A stretch of DNA of 46,620 bases from Nitriliruptoraceae bacterium (GTDB lineage: Bacteria; Actinomycetota; Nitriliruptoria; Nitriliruptorales; Nitriliruptoraceae): assembly GCA_003558435.1 (NCBI GenBank), contig PWLR01000276.1, positions 1 to 46,620 on the forward strand, in the 5' to 3' direction. Numbering within the stretch: position 1 is the stretch's first letter; every line of letters starts with the position of its first letter. Position numbers and translations under genes: made by a program. The notes beneath the pieces were generated by a model. The model made no database searches. It worked only from the letters and a program-made list of their open reading frames with translations, and had not been told where the DNA came from. Positions 40,819 through 46,620 of this stretch are shown here, in pieces.

Positions 40819-42348
40819 TCAACCGCCCCCGGTGACGAGCGGCGCGCCGATGTCGATGAGTTCGAGCAGCGCGGCCGGTCGCACGCCGATCACGACCGTC
40901 ACCAGCGCCAGTGCGAGCGCGAGGGCGCCTCGTGCGTCGAAGCCGACGTCGGCGGGCTCCGCGGCCGCCTCCGGAGCCGCACCGACGCCGGCGACCGGAG
41001 ACGCCGTGGGCCTCGAGGTGGCCAGATCGTCGGTGGCGAAGGCGCGTTTGAGGAGCTTCAGCAGGTAGCCGGCCGTGAGCAGACTGCCCACCAGGATCGG
41101 TGGCAGCCACCACCACTGGCCGGTGCGCAGGCTCGCCACGAGCAGGTACCACTTGCCTACGAACCCACCACTGGGCGGGAGTCCCACCAGGCTGAGTGCC
41201 GCGACGCCGATCGCGAAGACCGCCAGTGGGCGTCGCGTGACCGCGCCGATCACGGCCTCGACGTCGGGGCGCTCGGCGTCCTCGGCGATCACGGCGGCGG
41301 CCATCAGCAAGGCGGCCTTGGCCAGCGCGTGGGCCACGGCGTACAGCACACCGCCTCGCCAGGCATCCGCGGAGCCCGCCTGCATCAGCGGGACCAGCAG
41401 CATCAGGAACCCGAGCTGGGAGACCGTCGAGTAGGCGATCAGCTGTTTGAGGTGGGCGGAGCGGAGGGCGACCACCGAACCCCAGACGATCGCCACCACC
41501 CCCAGCGAACCCAGGAGTTGGGCGCCATGTCGTGTGACCAGTCCGGGGGAGGCGAGGAACCACAGGCGGATCAGCACCGCGAACGCGCTCTTGACGACCA
41601 CGGCGGACAGGATCGGGCTGACCGCGCTCGGAGCCCACGCGTGCGCGGCCGGCAGCCACAGATGCACGGGCGCGAGCGGCAGTTTCAGGAGCAGGCCGGC
41701 GGTGACCACCCCGAGCGCGAGCCAGCCCTCGGGATGCGCCGACAGTTCAGGGCCGAGCTCAGCGAACCGCAGACTCCCGGTCTGGTGCCAGATCAGGGCG
41801 ATGCCGGCGAGCACCGTCATCGAGGCGACGAGCTCCGCATACAGGTACCGGGTCGCGGCGAGAAGCGTGTGGCGGCGACCGTCCAGGCTCACCAGCGCGG
41901 CCCCGGCCACCCCGATCGCTTCCAACATCAGGTAGGCCGTCAGCAGATCGCCCGCCAGGAACAGCAGATGCAGGGCCGACCACAGGGCGAACCACACGGG
42001 CCAGAATCGCGGATGGCGTGCTTGCGGGCTCTCGCGGTCCTCGCTCGTGGCGAACCCGGCGACGGCGATCGCCACGATGGTGGTCATGACCACCATCGCC
42101 ACGGCGAGGCCGTCGGCGACCAGGGTGAGTTCCAGACCGGGGCCCGCGAGCAGGACCAGCGTCAAGGGGGTCCCCGAACCCGCGACGGTCACGCTCAGCA
42201 CCGTCACGGCGCTGGCGATCAGCCCGGTCACGAGGCCGACGAGCCGGGATGAGGCATGGCCGTGATCCGCGACGGCCAGCACCGCGCCGAGCAGCGGACC
42301 CGCCACGACCAGGACGAGCACGCCGGCCGCGAGTGACAGCTCGCTCAC
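40819..42348 (-). CDS. Antiporter-like membrane subunit (NuoN/MrpD-type)
   Basis: 509 residues. GTG 42348 overlaps the preceding gene's stop (GTGA). About fourteen helices. TM5 glutamate is present (LTAYLMLEAIGVAG), as are the lysine-bearing segments LLLKLPLAPVHLWLP and SPILSAVVVKSAFAVLIRL, and IAYSTVSQLGFLML. An alanine/proline-rich cytoplasmic segment (about residues 435-470) precedes the last helix. It belongs to the same proton-translocating fold as its two neighbours but is distinct in sequence, so this is a set of three paralogous subunits rather than a recent duplication. Confidence 0.88.
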   Translation of the reverse strand: MSELSLAAGVLVLVVAGPLLGAVLAVADHGHASSRLVGLVTGLIASAVTVLSVTVAGSGTPLTLVLLAGPGLELTLVADGLAVAMVVMTTIVAIAVAGFATSEDRESPQARHPRFWPVWFALWSALHLLFLAGDLLTAYLMLEAIGVAGAALVSLDGRRHTLLAATRYLYAELVASMTVLAGIALIWHQTGSLRFAELGPELSAHPEGWLALGVVTAGLLLKLPLAPVHLWLPAAHAWAPSAVSPILSAVVVKSAFAVLIRLWFLASPGLVTRHGAQLLGSLGVVAIVWGSVVALRSAHLKQLIAYSTVSQLGFLMLLVPLMQAGSADAWRGGVLYAVAHALAKAALLMAAAVIAEDAERPDVEAVIGAVTRRPLAVFAIGVAALSLVGLPPSGGFVGKWYLLVASLRTGQWWWLPPILVGSLLTAGYLLKLLKRAFATDDLATSRPTASPVAGVGAAPEAAAEPADVGFDARGALALALALVTVVIGVRPAALLELIDIGAPLVTGGG

Positions 42349-42626
42349 CGGCGCGCCTCATCGATCCCTCGTCGATCGGGCTCGTCACCGTCGATCAGAC
42401 GCGCCAGGATCCGGGCGAAGACCAGCATGCCGGCGAGGGTGATGCCGGCCATCAGGGTCATCCCCAACGTCGCGGGTCGGGTAGGGCCGGCGACGCCCAG
42501 CATCACGACCGTGCCCACGCCCATCGTGACCAGACCACGCAGGCGTCCCCGGATCGCGACCCCGGCGAAGCTCGCCGACAGCCCGACCACGACCACGACC
42601 GCGGCCACGATCATCGGTGCGTTCAC
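42345..42626 (-). CDS. Small membrane subunit, NuoK/MrpC-like (tentative)
   Basis: 93 residues. GTG 42626 has GGAGG six bases upstream. Three membrane helices (about 4-22, 28-46 and 52-74) are followed by a charged tail (RLIDGDEPDRRGIDEARR). Size, three-helix layout and position before three antiporter-like genes match NuoK, HyfE or MrpC. The conserved glutamates of NuoK helices are not visible, so the assignment rests mainly on context. It is the first gene of the operon, with the divergent ABC importer about 350 bases upstream. Confidence 0.6.
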   Translation of the reverse strand: MNAPMIVAAVVVVVGLSASFAGVAIRGRLRGLVTMGVGTVVMLGVAGPTRPATLGMTLMAGITLAGMLVFARILARLIDGDEPDRRGIDEARR

Positions 42627-42972
42627 CAGGGTCCTCCGAGAGCCGGCCACGTCGAGCGGGCACGCGCCATGATGGTGTGAACGCGGGGCCGCCCATCGCC
42701 TGTAGCGGACGGACGTCCACCGACCAGGTCCGTGTGACGGCCCGGTGCGTGCTCGCGGGAAGCCACGGCCGCGGGTGCCGACGCACTCGCGGCGTCCGGC
42801 GGCGACGCACCCGCGGGTTACCACCCTTCGCATCGTCGAGGTCGGCGTCTGCCGACCGCGTGCGCCAACCTCGGCGCGGCCCGAGAGCGCAGGACCCAGC
42901 TCGGCGCATCGGATCTCGCCTCCGAACCGCGCCACCGTGCCGTCCCCGACATCCCAGATCGGCAGTATCCCG
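42627..42972. other. Divergent intergenic region
   Basis: About 350 bases between the antiporter-like operon and the ABC importer. It must carry both promoters; I could not identify hexamers or operator repeats. The plus-strand reading frame of the ATPase stays open through it, but without a ribosome site or protein-like composition. Confidence 0.5.
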
Positions 42973-43896
42973 ATGCCCAGCCCGAGCGCGCCAACCACCA
43001 GCGTCGCGTCCGCGGCGGCCCATCCGGTCGCCATCCGGGACGTCGCGCGCGAGTTCGCGCTCGCCGGGGGCAGCCTCCCGGTGCTGCGCGACGTCGATCT
43101 CGACATCGAGCCGGGTGAGATCGTGGTGCTGCTCGGCACCTCGGGGTCCGGCAAGTCGACGCTGCTCCGTCAGGTCTGCGGTCTGGACGTCCCGAGCTCC
43201 GGTCACGTGCTGATCGACGGCACCCCGGTACGCGGGGTCGACCCGCGCTGCGCCGTGGCCTTCCAGGAGCCGCGACTGCTGGCCTGGCGGTCGTTGTCCC
43301 AGAACGTCGCGCTGGGGCTGCCACGGGGCACCGACAAGCAGGACGGCGCGGCGCGGGTCGCGGAACTGCTCGAACTGGTCGGATTGGCCGAGTTCGGCGG
43401 TCATCGTCCCAAGCAGGTCTCGGGGGGGATGGCCCAGCGGGCCGCGTTGGCGCGTGCGCTGGCCCGGAGCCCGGGTGTACTGCTGCTCGACGAGCCGTTC
43501 GGGGCCCTCGACGCGCTCACGCGGCTGCGGATGCAGGACCTGCTGCTCGACATCCACGCCGCGGAGCCCAGCACCGTGGTGCTCGTCACCCACGACGTGG
43601 ACGAGGCGCTGTACCTCGCCGACCGGATCGTGTTGCTCGCTGCCAGCCCGTCGGGGCCGGGCAACACGATCGGCAGCGTGCGCACCGTCCCGGGTCAGCG
43701 TCCGCGCGATCGCGCGTTCGACCCGCAGATCGCGCGCTTGCGCATCGAGCTGCTCGAAGGGCTCGGTGTGCCGAGCCACCACGAAGACGACCACGGTCCG
43801 ACCACCACGACCCGCAACGACGTCCATCGATCCACCCGCCACCGCAACGACGACGATCGGACCGACCGTCCGGTCGGCCCCAGGAGCAGCTCGTGA
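42973..43896 (+). CDS. ssuB: ABC importer ATP-binding protein (SsuB/TauB/NrtD-type)
   Basis: 307 residues from ATG 42973. Walker A GTSGSGKST, Q-loop AFQEPRLLAWRSL, signature SGGMAQRAALARAL, Walker B LLLDEPFGALD and switch histidine VTHDVDEAL are all intact. AFQEPRLLPW-type Q-loops and the small size are typical of sulfonate, taurine and nitrate importers. A C-terminal tail of about 45 residues (HHEDDHGPTTTTRNDVH) is rich in His, Asp, Thr and Arg and is unusual for the family. No obvious ribosome site precedes the ATG. It is coupled to the binding-protein gene (GTGA). Confidence 0.88.
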   Translation: MPSPSAPTTSVASAAAHPVAIRDVAREFALAGGSLPVLRDVDLDIEPGEIVVLLGTSGSGKSTLLRQVCGLDVPSSGHVLIDGTPVRGVDPRCAVAFQEPRLLAWRSLSQNVALGLPRGTDKQDGAARVAELLELVGLAEFGGHRPKQVSGGMAQRAALARALARSPGVLLLDEPFGALDALTRLRMQDLLLDIHAAEPSTVVLVTHDVDEALYLADRIVLLAASPSGPGNTIGSVRTVPGQRPRDRAFDPQIARLRIELLEGLGVPSHHEDDHGPTTTTRNDVHRSTRHRNDDDRTDRPVGPRSSS

Positions 43897-44900
43897 CCAG
43901 CACCCCACGCCTCGCCAAACCGCTCGCCCTCGCCATCGGCATCGTGATGGTCATGACCGCTTGCGGTTCGGACGACGCGGGCGCCGCCGACACCCTCACG
44001 CTCGACTGGGCCACCTACAACCCGCTGAGTCTGATCATCCGCGACCAGGGCTGGCTCGAGGACGCGCTCGCCGACGACGGTGTCGAGGTCGAATGGGTCC
44101 AGTCGGCGGGATCCAACCGCGCGAACGAGGGTCTGCGCGCCGGCGCCCTCGACATCGGGTCCACCGCGGGGTCGGCGGCGCTGCTCGCCCGCTCCAACGG
44201 TTCGCCGATCCAGACGATCAGCCTCTACACCCAGCCGGAGTGGGCGGCCATCGTGGTCCCGGCCGACTCGCCGATCCGGGACGTCGGCGACCTGGCCGGC
44301 GCATCGATCGCCGCGACGCTCGGGACCGACCCGTACTTCTTCCTGCTGCAGGCCCTCGACGAGGCGGGGATCGCCATCGGCGACGTCGAGGTGCAGAACC
44401 TCCAGCACGCCGACGGTCGCACGGCGCTCGACCAGGGCAACGTCGATGCCTGGGCGGGCCTCGACCCGATCATGGCCGCGAGTGAGCAGGACAGCGACAC
44501 CGAGCTGATCTACCGCAACATCGACTTCAACACCTGGGGCTTCCTGAACGCGACCGAGGCGTTCATCGAGGATTCGCCCGAGCTCGCACAACTGGTGGTC
44601 AACGCCTACGAGCGTGCCCGCGTCTGGGCCGAGGACAACCCGGAGGAGACCGCACAACTGCTCGCCGACGAGGCCGCCATCGACATCGAGGTCGCCCGGA
44701 TCACGTTGCTCGAACGCACCAACATCGACATCGATCCGGTCCCGGGCGAGACCCAGCGTGCGGTCCTGGAGGTCGTCGGTCCCATCTTCGTCGAATCGGG
44801 CGACGTCGACGACCAGGCATCCATCGACGACGCGCTCGCGAACCTGTTCGAGCCCCGCTTCGCCGAGTCCGCCGACGCCTCGGAAGCGGGCTCGTCATGA
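43893..44900 (+). CDS. ssuA: ABC importer substrate-binding lipoprotein (SsuA/NrtA-type)
   Basis: 335 residues from GTG 43893, overlapping the ATPase stop. Lipoprotein signal VMVMTAC (Cys 24). The periplasmic-binding fold follows: LDWATYNPLSLIIRDQGWLE at the start, EWVQSAGSNRANEGLRAGALDIG, GDLAGASIAATLGTDP and DAWAGLDPIMA. These match the aliphatic sulfonate/taurine/nitrate binding family. The ligand cannot be read from the sequence, and no desulfonation gene (SsuD/TauD) is in view, so the symbol is by resemblance. Confidence 0.87.
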   Translation: MTSTPRLAKPLALAIGIVMVMTACGSDDAGAADTLTLDWATYNPLSLIIRDQGWLEDALADDGVEVEWVQSAGSNRANEGLRAGALDIGSTAGSAALLARSNGSPIQTISLYTQPEWAAIVVPADSPIRDVGDLAGASIAATLGTDPYFFLLQALDEAGIAIGDVEVQNLQHADGRTALDQGNVDAWAGLDPIMAASEQDSDTELIYRNIDFNTWGFLNATEAFIEDSPELAQLVVNAYERARVWAEDNPEETAQLLADEAAIDIEVARITLLERTNIDIDPVPGETQRAVLEVVGPIFVESGDVDDQASIDDALANLFEPRFAESADASEAGSS

Positions 44901-45793
44901 GTCGCGGCGGCATCGACATCCAGGACCCGCTGGTCGAGGACCACCTCGACGACCGCGTCACCGAGCCGGATCGCACGGCGACGGGCGAGAGGTCCACCGC
45001 GACCCCGGACCGTCCCGCGGTGCGCTCCGGGGCGCGGGCTCGGATCCCGGGCCTGCGACTGGTCGGCTGGGTCGTGGTCCCGATGGCGTTGCTGGGGTTG
45101 TGGCAGGCCGTCACCGCCGCGCAGGTGTTCTCCCCGGTGGCGTTGCCCGCCCCCGGCGCCGTCTGGAGCGCCGGGGTCAACCTCGCCGAACGTGGCGAGC
45201 TGAGCGGCCACATCGCGATCTCGAGCCAGCGGGTGCTGCTGGGCTTCGCGATCGGTGCCGTGCTGGGGTTGCTGGCCGGCGCCGCGATCGGTCTGTCCCG
45301 GCTCGCGGACACGCTGTTCGCCCCGTCCATCGGCGCGTTCCGGGCCGTGCCCTCGCTCGCCTGGGTGCCGCTGCTGCTGCTGTGGCTGGGCATCGCCGAG
45401 ACCTCCAAGGTCACGCTGATCGCGATCGGGGCGTTCTTCCCCGTCTACACCACCGTGGCGGCGGCGTTCCGACACGTCGACCGGGATCTCATCGAGGTCG
45501 GACGCGCCTACGGATTCCACGGGCACCGTCTGCTCGGGCGCATCATGATGCCGGCGACCATGCCCTCGATCGTGGCCGGTCTGCGGCTCGCGCTGGCCCA
45601 GGCCTGGCTGTTCCTCGTGGCCGCGGAGCTGATCGCCTCGTCCCAGGGACTGGGGTTCCTGCTGATGGAATCCCAGAGCAACGGACGCACGGACCGCCTG
45701 CTGCTGGCCATCGTGCTGCTCGCCGTGCTGGGCAAGCTGACCGACACCGTGATCGGACTCGTCGAGCGGCGCCTGCTGCGCAAGTGGGGCTGA
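44897..45793 (+). CDS. ssuC: ABC importer permease (SsuC/TauC-type)
   Basis: 298 residues, ATG 44897 overlapping the previous stop. A hydrophilic N-tail of about 50 residues, then about six membrane helices with SQRVLLGFAIGAVLGLLAG at the start of the permease domain. The coupling loop is EVGRAYGFHGHRLLGRIMMP (EAA-type). It completes a B-A-C importer operon. The unusually long N-tail could be shortened by a later start. Confidence 0.9.
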   Translation: MSRGGIDIQDPLVEDHLDDRVTEPDRTATGERSTATPDRPAVRSGARARIPGLRLVGWVVVPMALLGLWQAVTAAQVFSPVALPAPGAVWSAGVNLAERGELSGHIAISSQRVLLGFAIGAVLGLLAGAAIGLSRLADTLFAPSIGAFRAVPSLAWVPLLLLWLGIAETSKVTLIAIGAFFPVYTTVAAAFRHVDRDLIEVGRAYGFHGHRLLGRIMMPATMPSIVAGLRLALAQAWLFLVAAELIASSQGLGFLLMESQSNGRTDRLLLAIVLLAVLGKLTDTVIGLVERRLLRKWG

Positions 45794-45884
45794 TGCCGCG
45801 GCCCCGCCACCCGGTCGATGACCGGCACCCCGGCGATCGACGGGTACGGTGCGCACGTCGCTGGTCGGCCCGCCGGAGCTCGAG

Positions 45885-46620
45885 ATGTCCATCCTGTTCC
45901 TCGACCCGCTGGTCCTTGCGGCCTACGCGGGCATCGGGGTGCTCGTCTGGTGGATCTGGGCGGGGCGGTTCCGCGGGTGGTTCGGACGTGATGCGGGATG
46001 GACGGCCCTCGTGTGGCCCTTGCCGCTGGTCACGGCAGCCGTGCCGGTGCTCGCCGGGTCCATCTCGGGGGTACTGAACCTGCTCGGCATCGGCGGTGAC
46101 GGCGGGGGCGCCATGGTCGGTGCGGTCTACCTGGCCTCGTTCGTGCTGCCGTGGGTCGCGTTCTCGGTCTTCCCCCCGAGGTGGTTGCTCCCCGGCTGGG
46201 CGCGCGCCCGACTGGCACGGGCTCCGAGGGGCCTGCCCGGACCGGTGCCGGACGCCGTCCCGGCGCTCAACGCCTGGCGCGGCCCCGGCCACGGGAGTCG
46301 CGCACGCTGGGCGTGCAGGGTCGATGCCGTTCCGGGCTTCGTCTGGGTCGACGGCCACGAGTTGCGCTTCCGGTCGTTGTCGGACTGGGTGCCGGATCTG
46401 ACGGTGGCCCACGAACTCGACGAGGTCGATGACGACGAGGTGCAGCACCTCGGCTTCGCGGCTGGTGACGAGTTCCGCCTGCAGCCGCCCCGGGGAGGAT
46501 GGTGGACCCGGCGGAGTCTCGACGTGGAACTCGCGGCCGTCGAGGACGTGAGTTGCTCGGCGACCCGTCCCTGGGACGACGACGGGGTGGTGACCCTGCA
46601 GGTCGCGGGTCGGCGCACCC
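45885..46620 (+). CDS. Hypothetical membrane protein, truncated by the window end
   Basis: An open frame from ATG 45885 (GGAG eight bases upstream) runs to the end of the window, 245 codons without a stop. N-terminal helices at about 8-26, 40-60 and 75-97 (VGAVYLASFVLPWVAFSVF) are followed by a soluble region with a cysteine-bearing segment (ARWACRVDAVPGF) and acidic patches (HELDEVDDDEVQHLGF). The even coding pattern and ribosome site support a real gene. I do not recognise the family. It is 91 bases after the ABC permease gene, with TACGGT near 45844 as a possible -10 element of its own. Confidence 0.65.
   Translation, partial: MSILFLDPLVLAAYAGIGVLVWWIWAGRFRGWFGRDAGWTALVWPLPLVTAAVPVLAGSISGVLNLLGIGGDGGGAMVGAVYLASFVLPWVAFSVFPPRWLLPGWARARLARAPRGLPGPVPDAVPALNAWRGPGHGSRARWACRVDAVPGFVWVDGHELRFRSLSDWVPDLTVAHELDEVDDDEVQHLGFAAGDEFRLQPPRGGWWTRRSLDVELAAVEDVSCSATRPWDDDGVVTLQVAGRRT

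Noticed and set aside
1..46620. CRISPR arrays, insertion sequences, prophage genes, tRNA or rRNA genes.
   Set aside because: No regularly spaced repeats, transposase or integrase motifs, or tRNA-like cloverleaf were found on reading both strands; weak tRNA-like strings fell inside coding genes.

Overview
The window is very GC-rich, densely packed DNA. Most genes are joined by 1-17 bp ATGA/GTGA-type overlaps, and GTG and TTG starts are common. A mycothiol-ligase (MshC) homologue, a subunit I-III fused caa3-type oxidase, a wax-ester-synthase-like acyltransferase and an OtsB/GH65 pair all point to a Gram-positive actinobacterium, probably a deep-branching aerobic lineage. I could not run a taxonomic search, so the phylum is well supported but the genus is not.

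Layout. (1) 1-375: C-terminal end of CobT (cobalamin lower-ligand assembly). (2) 464-3658, minus: an OmpR-type regulator, a sensor kinase and a GerMN/Gmad2 lipoprotein, an arrangement reminiscent of mtrA-mtrB-lpqB. (3) 3843-10917, minus: a respiratory operon with caa3-type subunit II carrying its own cytochrome c, fused subunit I+III, a small membrane protein, three single-haem cytochromes c and a lipoprotein PQQ-type dehydrogenase. It reads as a route from a quinoprotein through cytochromes to O2. (4) 10918-11973: a non-coding stretch with a C-rich-loop hairpin. (5) 11974-16409: a flavoprotein disulfide oxidoreductase, mshC, a nicotinamidase remnant and a CaCA-type antiporter. (6) 16612-21402, plus: nicotinate phosphoribosyltransferase, a 39-residue coupled ORF, trehalose-6-phosphate phosphatase and a GH65 enzyme. 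(7) 21630-27470, plus: flavodoxin, a membrane protein, a WS/DGAT-like acyltransferase, a two-gene ABC exporter and a small membrane-anchored acidic protein.

(8) 27636-28582, minus: a receiver-only protein coupled to a membrane protein that has a histidine-kinase dimerisation helix but no ATPase domain. (9) 28986-30762: a DUF1028 protein, a short-chain dehydrogenase with an altered active site and a small membrane protein. (10) 30931-32921, minus: a GGDEF protein coupled to a B12-binding protein that carries the W-x9-EH signature of CarH/LitR photoreceptors. This suggests cobalamin- or light-linked c-di-GMP control. (11) 33621-37121, plus: a universal stress protein coupled to an alanine/Na+ symporter, then a DUF389 protein. 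(12) 37558-42626, minus: four membrane subunits related to complex I/Mrp antiporters, without hydrophilic partners in view. (13) 42973-45793, plus: an SsuBAC-like sulfonate/nitrate-type ABC importer. (14) 45885-end: an unrecognised membrane protein cut by the window edge.

The most interesting leads are the B12/GGDEF pair, the ATPase-less kinase with its receiver-only partner, the oxidase whose K-channel lysine is replaced, and the free-standing antiporter-like module. No CRISPR array, insertion sequence, rRNA or tRNA was seen.
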